From the NCBI GenBank assembly GCA_006386115.1, contig VFIW01000004.1, positions 434,001 through 498,000 of the forward strand: a DNA stretch of 64,000 nt. The letters are read 5' to 3'. Of this stretch, positions 21,185 to 32,854 are shown piece by piece (positions within the stretch are counted from its first letter, which is position 1; the number at the start of each line of letters is the position of its first letter). The translations under genes were made by a program, and so were the position numbers. The DNA is from Globisporangium splendens (lineage: Eukaryota > Oomycota > Peronosporomycetes > Pythiales > Pythiaceae). The notes under the pieces were generated by a model. That model did not search any database, was not told the DNA's origin, and was given only the letters and a program-made list of their open reading frames with translations.

Positions 21185-22949
21185 CTATTTCCACATTTCC
21201 TGGTCGCTCTCGAGATCCACTGGCGTGTACCATTCTGGAAGCGGATTGTGGGGGTTGTATCTGCATCAAGGTCACACGTGAAGACAAACTCAGTGAGCAC
21301 GCATGCCAAACTTGCAGAAACTCGGCAATTGGACTCCAACCTGTAGTTCAAAAAGAGTTCTTCGTCTTCGATATCCGCGGTCGCAATGAACGCAAGACCC
21401 TGTGTGCAATAAATAGGACATATGTGAGCAATACATTGCAGGCAAAAAAATCAACAAGGAGAACATACGTGGACAAGCGCGCGTTTGCCAAACATGGACC
21501 ACCGCGATGGCATCTCCACAAACGAGTTCGGGATGAGCTGCTGGTACTCGGCTTGCGTAAATGGCTCTGGTGTGTGGAGAAACAAAGATGATGATGTTGT
21601 CAGAATGCTATACCTTCAGAGGCATCGCGATGAGGCGAACAGGAGCACAAACACATACCTTCTGGTGGGAAGTCAAAGGAAAACGGGATGACGTTGGGTT
21701 TGGAGCCAGCAGGCGGGTGGTTGATCTTGTGTGCGACAGCGAGTGGATTCCGTGGCGTCGACGCTGTTATGGAAGATTCAGCGACAACGCAATTTGAGAA
21801 CAAGAGTTGAGTGGATAGCACACTCGAAACAATGCTGAAACAGAGACGCACATTCTCTCTTGGCGTCAATCACGACACTGTCGAAACGCGCTCTCGCATA
21901 CGGGTTGTTGGAGATTTCCTGCAAGTACTGTGGCTACAAGTCCCATTCCAGTGACTGTGTCAGTGCAATAACCTAAGAGAAGAAAGCAGAGACTAGCACT
22001 GAGCACGCTACCTTCTTGAAGTGCTCTGGGACGTACACGATGCCAGGGAACAACGCCTGCCAAGGTAAACCAAAGTAAATCACCCACTCTCTCCAACTTC
22101 GTCACAGGAACATGGCCTGTTCTAAGCAAGAAGACAGGATACTGTACCACAAGAGAGCCAATTGGCACTTGGCCGTTCACTTTGACGCCTTCGCCTGCGT
22201 TTGGAATGCTTGAAGTCTCGACGCTCAGAGAGTACCCAAGTAGCGACCCCAACGTGACGTCTGCGTTTTGCTGCACACGTCGTACATATACATACACTTC
22301 TCAATACTAACGTAACAAAAGCGTCCCATTTAAGGCACAGAACAGTGACCCTTGCCTTGTCGCTCCTAGCGTCGTCGATGCGCTCAAATCCGGACAGCGA
22401 AATCGTTGGCGTGCTCTTCTCCGAGCCACGTGGGAGCTTCAAAATCGCATCAAACGCGGTTTGCAGCTACAGCGATCATACAAAACCACATTGCAGATGC
22501 GCACAGAGTCAACGACAACACGGAGAGCACAAAGATCCTTAGATATGCGAACCTGTTGTGACACTTGGTCCTGGACGTACGCCTTCTGTTGCTCGAATTT
22601 CTTCTTCTGGATGATCGCGACGGCTTCTTCAAAGAGCTCCCCATTATCTCTATCCAAGTACACAAATGCCAGCACGGTGAGCATGCATACACATAAGCTT
22701 TACGCAACAGGACGTGCATACTTGTCCGCGTTGGTGGTCTGCGACCTCAAGCCGCGGTAGCAACTGAGCACCGCGGCGACGCCCACATCGGCTTCTTCCT
22801 GTTCATTGCAAAGAGCACCACGCGTGACCATGTTATGAACTGCTGTGCTGATCAGTGTATTAGGCGTAATGCACCCTTTATACCTGGAAGCGTCGCGCGG
22901 CGGTCGTGCCCGCGAGCATGAGCTGGAAGCGCTGAAAGACGTTCGCCAT
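21185..22949 (-). CDS. SETD9-like SET-domain protein
   Basis: About nine small exons on minus, from MANVFQRFQLMLAGTTAARRFQ to a stop at 21185. Recognisable pieces run in the order seen in SETD9: YLDRDNGELFEEAVAIIQKK, LLGYSLSVE...KVNGQVPIGSLVVQY, ALFPGIVYVPEHFKKYLQ, NPYARFDSVVIDA, PRNPLAVAHKINHPPAGSKPN (the NHxx cofactor motif), ALVHGLAFIATADIEDEELFLNYR (the E-L-F-x-N-Y motif) and the tail NPHNPLPEWYTPVD. The SET fold implies S-adenosylmethionine-dependent protein-lysine methylation, but substrates of this branch are unknown. Exon borders are approximate because several exons are under 60 nt. Confidence 0.75.
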
Positions 22950-23170
22950 CCTGCTATGGTGCTCTGTGCAAAATGTGGCCGCACAAAATGACACGCAACG
23001 TTATTTAACAGCTCCATCTTTCATGCTGTTTTGAACAACTATCAGCTAGATCGGCAACCACGTCGCTCAATGTCATTTGACAATGCAGGTTGATTGATGT
23101 CGGTTAAGTGTTGGATTCGCGTGGTCTGTGACTTGACTGACAACCAGACTCGGAAAGCAGGCAAAAAGCA

Positions 23171-25052
23171 ATGGCGGAGCACCAGCATTCGTCGTCGCCG
23201 CAGGACGACGCGCGCCACCCATGGGGCCCCACCATGCGCATCGGCAAGGTGTTCATCAAGGGCAACAAGCGCACCAGGTGTGTGGCCCTTACGAACGGCG
23301 TATTTTGTGCGTAGCACGTGTTGTCGGGAATTTGTTGGCACTGACAGATGTGCACTTTCCTTGTATAATGCTGCAGAACGGAAGTGTTTGAGAATGAGCT
23401 CCAGGTGCGATGAGGCATACTGTGTATCAACTGAGTGGCACTGCGTATATATGTGAGTATAACGCTTTCTCTGTGTGCTGTTCTGTGCGCTGCAGGACGC
23501 GTACCAAGCCAATCGCATCGGATACATCGTGCGCGATCTGGAAGAAGCGGTGCGAGAGCTCAAGGCGCTCGACATCTTTGATTCGATTCGCATCGATCTG
23601 GACAAAGGTGTGTAAAGTCTCTCTAGTTCTGGTGCTTGGTGGTGTAGCTAGTTTGCCCTCATCTCATTTCTCTTTTGCCCTGACTAGCGAGCTCTGGAAA
23701 GCGTGATGAGACGGATCTCACGATCACGGTCGAGGAGAAAAGCTGGCGCTCGCTCCACCTTGGCGCCACAACCGATGGCAACGAAGAAGCCGCAGTATGT
23801 ACCAAGCCGTTGGCATCACTCGTTTGTACGCAACTTGCTAATACAAATCGCTTTGTACGTGCTTCTAGGAATCGTCGCTGACCTTGTCGAACGCGTTTGG
23901 CACGGCTGAGAAAATCACGTTTGGTGCGACGTACGCGCGCTCGGGAAGTAACACGGAGCGTGCGACGTTCCAGAAGCCGCGCTTTCTCGGGTTGCCGCTG
24001 TACTTGAGTGCGACCGCGGCGAACGAACTGCACAGCCACGAATACTTGAGCTCCTACAGCGAAAAGATCCGCGGCGGAAGCATCTCCGTGAGCGATTACG
24101 CGGGCGTCCATGACCTCTCGCTGAACGTTGGCTGGCGCGATATCATCCCGCGCCGCGACTCGAAGATCCCGACAGCGTTCCGCGCATCGCCAAGCATCCT
24201 CTCGGAGGCGCTGCCGTCGACCAAGACCAGCATCAAGTACGTCTTCAAGGACGATAACCGCGACAGCGTCGTGTACCCTACGCTCGGTGGTCTCTTCCAG
24301 TACAGCACGGAAGTATCGGGTTTCCTCGGAGATGTCAAGTTCGTGAAGGCTGAGGTCGCTGGGCAGAAGCATTACGCGTTCGGTCCTGTTCTCTTTGGGC
24401 TTCCGATCTTGAACTTTAGCTTCACGTACCACCTCGGTGCCGTCAAGTCGTACGGATCGGATGAGAACCGCCCAGCGCGCATCAGCGATCGCTTCTTCTT
24501 GGGCGGCCCAATGAGCCTTCGTGGGTTCAATCACAAGGGTGTGGGTCCACGCGCCTCGCCTCGCGATGGTGGTGTGGCTGCGGGTGACTCGCTTGGTGGC
24601 GAATTGAGCTACAATGGCTCGGCCAGTGTGGGCTTCCCATGTCCAATGCCATTGCTCGCGGTACGTATTTTGCATAATGCTTGAGCCTGTCACGATGATG
24701 GCGCTAACTAAAGTTGTTTGCTTCATTAACTTGTAGATGCTTGGCATTCGCGGTCAGTTCTTTGCGAACGCTGGCAACCTGACGACCTGGGGTCGTTTGC
24801 TCGACGAGAAGAAGTGGATGAAGAATCTGGCGGACGACACCCGCGTGTCGGTCGGCATGGGGCTCGTGTGGGGCACCCGCATCGGTCGCCTCGAAGCCAA
24901 CTACTCGTGGATTTTGAAATCGCATGCTCATGTACGTTGTATAAATCCGTTTTGGGCTAGCAAGTCATCTCTAATGTTCTTTCTTTTGTGTGTTGTTTCG
25001 ACAGGATAACATCAAGCGCGCGCAGCTCGGTCTTGGCATGACCTTTTCATAG
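23171..25052 (+). CDS. SAM50: Sam50/Tob55, mitochondrial outer-membrane beta-barrel assembly
   Basis: Eight exons or so give about 470 aa. The N-terminus (MAEHQHSSSPQDD...) is followed by one POTRA-like segment (MRIGKVFIKGNKRT, DLEEAVRELKALDIFDSI, DLTITVEEKS). The rest is a C-terminal Omp85 barrel with SSLTLSNAFGTAEKITFGATYARSG, ITSNK-type strands, and the loop-6 signature DRFFLGGPMSLRGF (G-x-x-x-LRGF), which locks inside the pore. The final strand ends QLGLGMTFS, a beta-signal. Function: insertion of beta-barrel proteins such as Tom40 and porin into the mitochondrial outer membrane. The last exon is short and follows a GT-AG intron after KSHAH. Confidence 0.92.
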
Positions 25053-25333
25053 AGTGTGGACCTGCAACTGCTACCAACTAGACGCGCCTACTTCTTAATG
25101 GTCCATTAACCAGTCCGTCAGAACAACAACAGCAACAGCAGAAAAAGGTCGCATCCACCCTGGTATTACAGTATGCCCTTTCACTTGTCCACGTATATTT
25201 TCATTTGTGGCTCCATTCTCCAACTGCCCATGCTATAACGCCGTCAGTGGCTGAGCGGGAACTTGAATGTGTAGTCAACGCCTGTCGGTTCATTTCCATT
25301 CACGATATGCAATACCCAAGGCGTTAGATTTTT

Positions 25334-26941
25334 TCAGACGTGCCCGTAGCAGAAAACAACACACTTACCGTTGTGGATGAGCAGATACTGGAAAACGATC
25401 AAGGTCCAGATGAAAAAGTAGCATTGGTAGACACGCCACTCGCTCTCCAAGCTGAAGGCTACTTGGTAGAACACGGACACGCGAAAATGGCGCTTGATCA
25501 TGAGATGGACGTACACCATGCTCAGCAGCTCCAGAGAGGCGTAGATCATGATGTTGACCGCAATGCTTTGCATTTTAGCCTCGGTGAGATTCTCCATATC
25601 CTGATAATACCTGGCGTTCGGAAGGTGGAAGACGATGACAAGGTAGAGAGCGTAGAACACGGGGGCAACGGTCTCGATATACTCGACAACCGCAATCTCT
25701 TCGCTCATGTGAAGCTGACGGCTCACGTCTCTCACAATACTCGTTGAGTTGACTCGACTTTCCGAGCTGCTCGAAATGCTGCGCCAAACATTTATAGGCT
25801 GGAGAGGGACAACAGATCGCATTGAACTCTTGGTTGGAATGACTCGGGCTTCATTCGCAGCGATGTCAGTCTCTGGCACTCGAAGTGCCTGCAATCGGTT
25901 GATTTCACCCTGAGACGCCGCGGAGATCTGGAATCGATCGCTAGCTGAAAAGCGCAAAGCTTGCGGCGAATCCAGCTGCTGGGTTTTCCCCAACAGCTCA
26001 AAGGCAAACGGCAATAAGTTTGTGGTGTCAAAGCGATTGTTCTGATCACGGGTGTACTTGGCTCGGAGAGTATTCGATTGCTGTGACAGCCGAACAATCG
26101 CCGCGTGATTCTGCGCTAGGTCCACGAGAATGACGCCAAACCCGACGACAAGCGTGCCACACGATTGCATACATTTCGACATGTACAGCGCATCGAATAT
26201 GTCGACACCAGAAGATGTCGCGATTGTGAACTCGCTCTGACCAGGCTGAATTTTCGAGATGACGTACTTGAACGTGAGCTTGATGATCGGCAACAGTAGA
26301 ACGAATGCGAGCTGAGCAACACCGTCGAGAGTCAAGAAGATTGCGTTGTACACTGGATACACGCCACCCATCGATGCCTGTGCGCCAACTTGGAGAGTGT
26401 AATCGTAGAACCGCTGTAGCTTTGCACGATCGCTCACGCCGAGTGCCATTGTCCCAAACAAGTTGAGGTAGAAAGCAAAGATGAGGCCACCTAAGGTGAG
26501 AGTAAATGGAACCGGGAACATCCAGTAGTTTGCGAGAAGCATCAGCGTCCCTGTGTATCCGATTGTGGTGCCGATGACAATAGCGACTATTTTCTTGGTC
26601 GTGAGTCCCACGTCTGGAAGGACAAGCTGACCTTGCCGCAGCACCATGGCTGTGACCACGAGGGTCGTAACTGTGATGCGTGCCCAGTAAACCGTGTTGG
26701 TACTCCATGCTCCACGCGGGTCTTGAAGTGGGATCCAGTCGAGAATGAGCAGCAGAGCGAGCGCTGGCACAGAGTAGAGTATCAACACCAAGGCTACGCG
26801 CCACCTGGATGCCGACTGACAGTATTCATGGAACGCGAAAAGCCGATCGACCGAGTACCCGTGGCCTGATTGGATTGCCACGACACCGACGCCAGGGATC
26901 CGAGAGCTGAGCCACATGGAGCATCTCTGCAGCAGCGTCAT
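25334..26941 (-). CDS. multipass membrane protein, unknown function
   Basis: An intronless 535-codon frame starts MTLLQRCSMWLSSRIPGVG. It contains roughly nine to ten hydrophobic helices, such as VALVLILYSVPALALLLIL, ITVTTLVVTAMVL, KIVAIVIGTTIGYTGTLMLL, FTLTLGGLIFAFYLNLFGTMAL and VAPVFYALYLVIVFHL. A polar loop of about 130 residues (about 290-420) lies between two membrane blocks. No transporter or kinase motif is recognised. The frame ends shortly after QYLLIHNG; a GTAAGT donor sits there (near 25369), and downstream minus-strand sequence around 25250-25310 can be read as VNGNEPTGVDYTFKFPLS before a stop, but I found no acceptor that joins it, so the C-terminus is uncertain. Confidence 0.7.
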   Translation of the reverse strand: MTLLQRCSMWLSSRIPGVGVVAIQSGHGYSVDRLFAFHEYCQSASRWRVALVLILYSVPALALLLILDWIPLQDPRGAWSTNTVYWARITVTTLVVTAMVLRQGQLVLPDVGLTTKKIVAIVIGTTIGYTGTLMLLANYWMFPVPFTLTLGGLIFAFYLNLFGTMALGVSDRAKLQRFYDYTLQVGAQASMGGVYPVYNAIFLTLDGVAQLAFVLLLPIIKLTFKYVISKIQPGQSEFTIATSSGVDIFDALYMSKCMQSCGTLVVGFGVILVDLAQNHAAIVRLSQQSNTLRAKYTRDQNNRFDTTNLLPFAFELLGKTQQLDSPQALRFSASDRFQISAASQGEINRLQALRVPETDIAANEARVIPTKSSMRSVVPLQPINVWRSISSSSESRVNSTSIVRDVSRQLHMSEEIAVVEYIETVAPVFYALYLVIVFHLPNARYYQDMENLTEAKMQSIAVNIMIYASLELLSMVYVHLMIKRHFRVSVFYQVAFSLESEWRVYQCYFFIWTLIVFQYLLIHNGKCVVFCYGHV

Positions 26942-27606
26942 GTCCCCTTCTGCCTGCAGTTCGAGTTGAATTCTTCAGAAAAGCTCAGCGCTTGAGTTGT
27001 ATCAGTGCACCACTTTTGGACTGACACGCGTGCCAAGGTAGCAGCAATTCGACGAGTGGGTATAAATACAATTCCAAGCCACTCTTGTGTTCTGTTGGCT
27101 GTGAGATAAGTCGGAAGACAAGCGCGATGAGCTGGTAGATGTCGTCTCCAGTCGGTAAGAAACCACAACAAGGAAGAAACCAGTCATTCGGAGTGACATC
27201 ATCCATTCTTGTCAAGCTGGCACTGTGCTGCTCCATTTTCATTTGGCCAATTTGATTCCACATTTGCTCCATCTATTCCATTCACCACCTTTATACTCCT
27301 AACTGTGTCTTATACAGATGATGCAGCAGCATGTCTCATGTGTCTCTTGTATAGAATCCCAACAAATGCACCCACCATCTGGACCTGATCCCTCGCCAAA
27401 CCTGATCGTATGGTTTGGAGCAACTTCGAAGGGGTCATCTGCTCTTTCTTTTTCTCTCTTCTCCTAATAAAAGCGATTGATCAATCAGAGCGCAGGAAGA
27501 TCTGCAGGACGACGCAACACGCTTCTCCGTTCCCTCCTTCGCCATTCGCCTTCCAGCCACGCGCGCACTACGCTCACACTCTGTTAGTCCATCACTCGCC
27601 ATCGCC
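26942..27606. other. divergent promoter region, about 665 bp
   Basis: Between the membrane-protein start (-) and the FAIM-like start (+). A minus-strand frame at 26985-27272 starts MEQMWNQIGQMKMEQHSAS and has fairly coding-like composition. It could be an upstream exon of the membrane protein, but no in-frame splice was found, so I leave it as an unassigned stretch. Confidence 0.3.
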
Positions 27607-29587
27607 ATGTACGCGGGCAACGCGGCGCGCATCTACAACCCGCGGCCGGACCCGGCGGAGCGCGGACCGCCGAAGCGCCTCACGCGCGAGGAGACCCACA
27701 TCGGCGAGATGGTCGCGGCGTCCAAGAAACGCATCGCGTGGAAGTTTGCGCTCGGCGAGTCCGACACGATCCACGAGGTCGTGCTCGTGCACTCGATCAT
27801 GTCGTACAAGAAGGTATGCGGGTGCGCTTATTGCTAATGCATCGCTCGCTGTGTGGCTGTTGCCGTGTGTTGAGTGGGATTGTTGTGTGTGCTTTCTGAT
27901 ATGCTGATTTGCTCTTTTTCTGTATGGGCGGCTTTGCTCTTAGGTTGTGGAGTTTGACGGTCGACAGATGCACTACTCGGCGACGTTCACTGCGGGCGAC
28001 TGGAGGTTCATGATGATCCTGGACGGCTCGAACCACGTGTTTGAAGTGCGCATCAACGACTTGGAGTCGGCCGATGTGCCCAAATATGGTACGACTCTGT
28101 CCATTTGATACGTGCGTCTCTCTCTTTGGAGCACACGACTTGACTGGCGTTGCTTATGAATACGCTGCTGGTGTTGTGATTATAGATTTGGCGGTGGAAC
28201 GCATCCCATTCCGCCACTGGGATGTGTACCGACGACGAAAGCAACCCATTTCAACCGCATCCTCATACGCGCAACCGAATGCGCTACCGCAACAGCCAAG
28301 TACGTTTGGTACACAGCGATGGGGTCCATCGGGGATGTCGGCGCCGCCACCGCCGCCGGAGCCAGTGATGCGTCCAGGTTATTACCCTCCTGGTGGAGCG
28401 AATAACCGATCTCCTGATGCGCGATCGTCCAGTTTCGGAGCCCGACCTCGGCGAGACAGCGGTCAGCGAAACTCATTTGGAGACGGTGGCCAACGCAACT
28501 CGTTTGGAGACGGTGGCCAACGCAACTCGTTTGGAGACGGTGGCCAACGCAACTCGTTTGGAGATGGCGGCCAACGCAACTCGTTTACGGGCTCTCAGCA
28601 ATACCAACCGAGACTCTCGGGTGGAAACTACGGACCTCCTGGTGCAGCCGCACAATCGACTTCTCCACCTGCGGCGGCCGCGCCATCCCGCGCTCCCCCT
28701 CCTAAGAAACAGCCCGAGATCAATCTTATCGACGATTTTGGGCCGAGCGTGACTGTGCCGGCGCAGGCGCTGATTTTTGATCCGCTTGCAAGCGTAAGTG
28801 AATGGTTCTTGCGTCAAAACAGCCTTTTTAGACTTTTGGTGACTCCCTTCGTTGTTTGTATTTTCGCGCGTGATTTGTCGCGACCATAGTCAAAGATTGT
28901 GGCTCAAGGAGGAGCAAGTCCACCGCAGCAAAGCAATGCTCGCACAGCCAGCAGCCCAGCGTTTGCACCTGTGTATGGCGCTACGAATGCTCCAGTGCAA
29001 CCTGTCCCAGCGCCGTAAGTCCTCTGTTTTGTATGGACTGTTGGTATTTGATCGAACTAACGAAATGGGTTCTTTACTGAATATGCGATCAGATACGTGG
29101 ATCCGTTCGCAAACCAGACAATTCCGCTGAAGCCAACACCTGCACCGTACGTGATCTCGTGTAAGAGTGGGGTGGAGGAAGTTCAATGTATGAGACTATG
29201 CACTAACAAATGATGCGCTTGTGATTGCTGTTGCCTTGTCGGTATAGAATGCAATTCGATCAGTTCGCGCCACCGCAGCAGCAGCAGCAACGGCCGTCGC
29301 TCACAGGCGTAAATGGAATGTACCAACCAAACAATTTCCAGCAGCCACAACAGCAGCAGCCGCAGCAGCGGATGGCTTCGCCAGTCGCTCCCACGGGGAT
29401 GCAGATGGGAGGGTACGCTCAGCCAATGCAGCCGATGGTCCCGAGCACGCAACCAGGCGCTCGTGCTGCTGTTGGAGTCGGTGGTGGCAACATCTCGCAG
29501 CTGATGAACCCTACTGACGTGAATGGATTCCAGCAAAACACGCAGGTCAAGACCATCAACATTGACGCGTTCGCTGCCATGAAGTAG
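27607..29587 (+). CDS. FAIM1-like domain with disordered, DPF/LIDDF-bearing tail
   Basis: Six exons or so, about 480 aa. The N-terminal ~125 residues form a beta-rich unit with two FAIM-like halves: KRIAWKFALGESDTIHEVVL..YKKVVEFDGRQM and FTAGDWRFMMILDGSNHVFEVRI, the W...H.V.L.H..x.GKR.V.VDG pattern of Fas apoptotic inhibitory molecule 1. A long disordered tail follows, rich in P, Q, G and S. It holds five NSFGDGGQR-type repeats and short clathrin/adaptor-style peptides: NLIDDFG, FDPLAS and VDPFANQ. The C-terminus is Q-rich, ending NIDAFAAMK. Such motifs are typical of endocytic accessory proteins, so an adaptor role is plausible but inferred. The FAIM assignment is by pattern, moderate confidence. 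Confidence 0.65.
28461..28595 (+). repeat. 27-bp coding minisatellite, about five copies
   Basis: Units begin at 28461, 28488, 28515, 28542 and 28569. Each encodes a nine-residue unit, GQRNSFGDG, with the two inner copies identical and the outer ones diverged. The length, a multiple of three, keeps the FAIM-like protein in frame. Confidence 0.9.
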
Positions 29588-30625
29588 AAAAAACAAAACA
29601 AAACGAAAACGTACGAAAAGCACAAAAAGGAGGGTTGTTTATTTCTAAGTGTATATAGTCTGTCGAGAACAACCCAGTCACAGAGGAAGCATGTTTGCCA
29701 GCGAGCGATTCCGATTGTGTAGATAAGTGTAACTTTGCATTGTGGAAGTAGCTGCTACTGCGGATTTTCATACGCCGGATGCACACAAACCGTGTCGTAC
29801 ATTGCCAATATCGATGCCAACCAATCGTTCAAGCATGCATCCTGGAATTACACCTGCTTGCCGTGGGGGCGGGAGTTGAGCGCAATGGCGTGGTTGTTGA
29901 TGGAGAGGTTTGCAAAAGAGCAAAGGCGATTTCGTCTGCAACAGTCTTGGGAAAGTAACGCGGAGATGATCAGTGGGCTAGATGGAGCTGCTTGTGGTAG
30001 GTGACGGACATGCCAAGTGGATGTAGCCACCACTCAGATAGGTACACACCTGTCATCGCCACATGGCGCATTTGCATGGCTCGTCTGCTTTGTGCTGACC
30101 ATTCAGGCAACTTCAAAGATCGCCAAGTGAACTGCTTCAGCTTCAATGGGAACTTATCTGACAGTCAGTCATCCACTCCATCTGCTCATCTCCTGACACT
30201 ATGCCTCAACAGCGTATATCGTGTGAAAACGTCAACTTCTGCCTCAAGTGAGGCGCTCCAATTCTGCAATCCGGTGCATCGCCGCACGACTGACTCCAAA
30301 GAGCACACTTCCAGAGCGTCTCCTGCTGTGCGCTCGCAGCCATGCTCTTTGTGCGTTCGATAGTGAGCTTGCATTGCTGACCTTCCTGCTCGTAGGTTTG
30401 CTATTGCTTGTCGTGGACGAAGACAACCAGCTCAAAGCGAGTGCACTCATCACTCGAATGGTCTCATGTACCCATTAGGTGCCCTGTCTGTTAAGTTCGC
30501 AGTACTTAGCCAGAGCGCTGCTGTAGTTTCTGGGCATCATCACAGTGTGAAAGCCCAAAATCAGACAGCGCCACTCGAGTGCTGGCGCCGCGCGACATCA
30601 CTGAGGAAGCAGCAGCCAGCGCACG
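29588..30625. other. gene-poor stretch, about 1 kb
   Basis: No firm gene. A minus-strand frame (30244-30453, SNAQRAWLRAHSRRRSGSV) and a plus-strand frame (29735-30004) overlap other frames of equal quality. Nothing recognisable as a repeat or transposon. Confidence 0.35.
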
Positions 30626-31299
30626 ATGTGGGTCTTTGGGTGTACGTGCAGCTCCACCTACTTCCCCCTCTCTGTCTATTGTCTAATGCGCTTTAGCTGA
30701 TTGTACATGCTACTGACGTAGATGGCTCAATCGTATGGAAGACGGATTTTCCCGCCGAAGAGACGACATTCGGCTACGTGAAGGGCTGGCATCGCCGCTT
30801 CTGGCAGAGCTCTCCGGAGCACCGCGGCACGACGGACGCCGTCGGTCGCGTCGTGACGCTCATCCGTACGCAGGATATGGTGCAGTACAACGACGAGCAT
30901 GCACACTTGGAGAACGACTGCATGGTGTGGGGACGGCTCTACAAAGTGCCTGACGAGCACGTCGACGACACACTCACACAGCTCGACACTCGTGAAGTCG
31001 CAGGCTACGAGCGCCATTTGGTCGACGTACATTGCCAAGATGGCGTCATGCGGCAAGCGCTGGTGTACATCGCGACGCCCGCGAACGTGGGGTTCCTGGG
31101 ACCGTCTCCGCTCTCCGAAATGGCGCATCAGATCCTCACGCGAGCAGGCAAAAGTGGCCCGAACATCGAGTACTTGCAGAAGTTGTGCGAGTGGATGCGC
31201 AGTTTGAACGTGCACGATCCGCACTTGTTTGCATTGGAGACCACGGTGCTCGAGCTCCAAGCCATCATCAGCAAATCGAAAGTTGCTTTGGAGCCTTGA
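30626..31299 (+). CDS. ChaC-type gamma-glutamylcyclotransferase, copy 1
   Basis: Two exons (30626-30641 and 30722-31299) give 197 aa. The 16-nt first exon encodes MWVFG plus the first base of Tyr, so the joined start reads [16 protein letters not shown], the ChaC glycine loop (YGSL/I) that binds the gamma-glutamyl group. Further motifs are [20 protein letters not shown] and [12 protein letters not shown], whose Glu is the expected catalytic acid. Family members cleave glutathione to 5-oxoproline and Cys-Gly in the cytosol. Part of a cluster of three paralogues; copy 2 lies 510 bp downstream on the same strand with the same tiny exon. Confidence 0.92.
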
Positions 31300-31810
31300 T
31301 AAAGTGGCTATAATGATGCAACCAAGCTGCGCAAAGAGGCCGATCTGATTCAATGTGTGCGAGTGCTGATGTCGACCAGCATGACACTCTGTAAATACAA
31401 ACACCTTAATACCTCATGAACCAATTCAACATGAACGCGCATGCCAAGCGACACGTCGCCTATAGAGCCGCTTCATCACTTGGAGCCCGGCTGTCCCTTG
31501 TGCTTTAACCCCTCCGTTCGCTGTCATTGCTATGGAAGCGCATGCACACATCAAGAGACATGCGGCATTGACAACTGCGAGCTTCTGTGACTTGAGCTCG
31601 CTTGCAGTAGACTCGTCCAATAGCGTCGAGGCAATCCAGTGACGTCAGCATGGATGTAGGCACAGTTACATTTCGTTTATATACACAATCGAACCAAGGC
31701 GCACTGTTCTCTACTGAGTACATCAACTTAAAACGAACACTGATGTGCCATTCCGATAACCGACCATCATTTCGCAATCCGAGACAAAGCAGCAACACGC
31801 GAGGAGCGCC
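31300..31810. other. spacer between ChaC copies 1 and 2
   Basis: About 510 bp with no supported gene. Presumably the 3' UTR of copy 1 and promoter of copy 2. Confidence 0.5.
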
Positions 31811-32485
31811 ATGTGGGTCTTTGGATGTACGTCGCGTTCACTGCTCGCTGGCGCGCCTCCATGTGTGCGCATATGAGCCCTTTGTTGCCCTTCCTGATTC
31901 TAATCTGCGTATCTGTGTTCTTGGCTTGCGTTAGATGGGTCGATTGTGTGGAAGACGGATTTTCCCGCCGAGGAGACCATGTTTGGCTATGTCAAGGGCT
32001 ACCATCGGCGCTTCTGGCAGGGATCGCCCGACCATCGTGGCACCAAGGACGCCGTCGGCCGCGTCGTGACGCTCGTCAGCACCGAGGACATGCGGAAATT
32101 CGACGACGAGCACGCGCATATCGCAAACGACAACATCGTGTGGGGACGACTGTACAAAGTGCCCGACGAACACGTCGAAGACACGCTCACGCAGCTTGAC
32201 ACACGCGAGATCGCAGGCTACGACCGGCGACAAGTCGATGTGCACTGTCAGGACGGCATTGTGCGACAAGCGCTCGTGTACATCGCGACACCAGAGAGCA
32301 GCGACTTCCTCGGACCGTCCCCGCTCGTCGAGATGGCGCATCAGATCGCGACGCGCGTGGGACCGAGCGGTCCGAATATCGAGTATTTGCTGAAGCTGTG
32401 CGAGTGCATGCGCGCGCTGGAAGTGCAGGACCCGCATCTTATCGCTATAGAGGCTGCTGTGCTAAAAATCACGGCCCGCGCATGA
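31811..32485 (+). CDS. ChaC-type gamma-glutamylcyclotransferase, copy 2
   Basis: Exons 31811-31826 and 31935-32485, 188 aa. Same architecture as copy 1: a 16-nt first exon ending in the first base of the Tyr codon, then [36 protein letters not shown] and [12 protein letters not shown] with the catalytic Glu. Its C-terminus is shorter (ends KITARA), lacking the extra tail of copy 1. The identical intron position and phase, and near-identical second exons, show a tandem duplication. Presumed cytosolic glutathione turnover. Confidence 0.92.
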
Positions 32486-32854
32486 TGCAGAGCTGCTCAT
32501 ATGGATACCATGAGAGTTTAGAAGAACGTGAATGTGTGCTTTCAGAGAGATGGCGCCTCAAAGCGAAGCTCCTTAATCTGCACAAACCGGATTTCAATAA
32601 AGACGGAAATGCGAGCAGCGATTGAGACATAAATCAATATTGTGAAACTCGGACAAAGCGCTGTACGCATGTTATTTCATCACGTAAGAAAGGAAAAAGA
32701 GAGGCATGCAGAATTCACCACCAATACGTAGACCATCAAGGTCGCTGCTAACCAGGAGCATCGGTCCGAATCGTGTTGATACTTTGGGTTCACTGAACCC
32801 ACACATCCCACTCTTTGTTAGCCCATCAGTTTGCTGTGCCACCACTCCAGTTGG
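32486..32854. other. spacer, about 370 bp
   Basis: Downstream of ChaC copy 2. An AATAAA at about 32595 is a plausible polyadenylation signal for that gene. Nothing else seen. Confidence 0.4.

Noticed and set aside
23659..24747. 362-codon minus-strand frame opposite Sam50
   Set aside because: Antisense shadow of the Omp85 barrel exon; no domain and skewed composition.
26985..27272. 95-codon minus-strand frame as an upstream exon of the membrane protein
   Set aside because: No splice site pair joined it in frame to the 26941 start; left as spacer.
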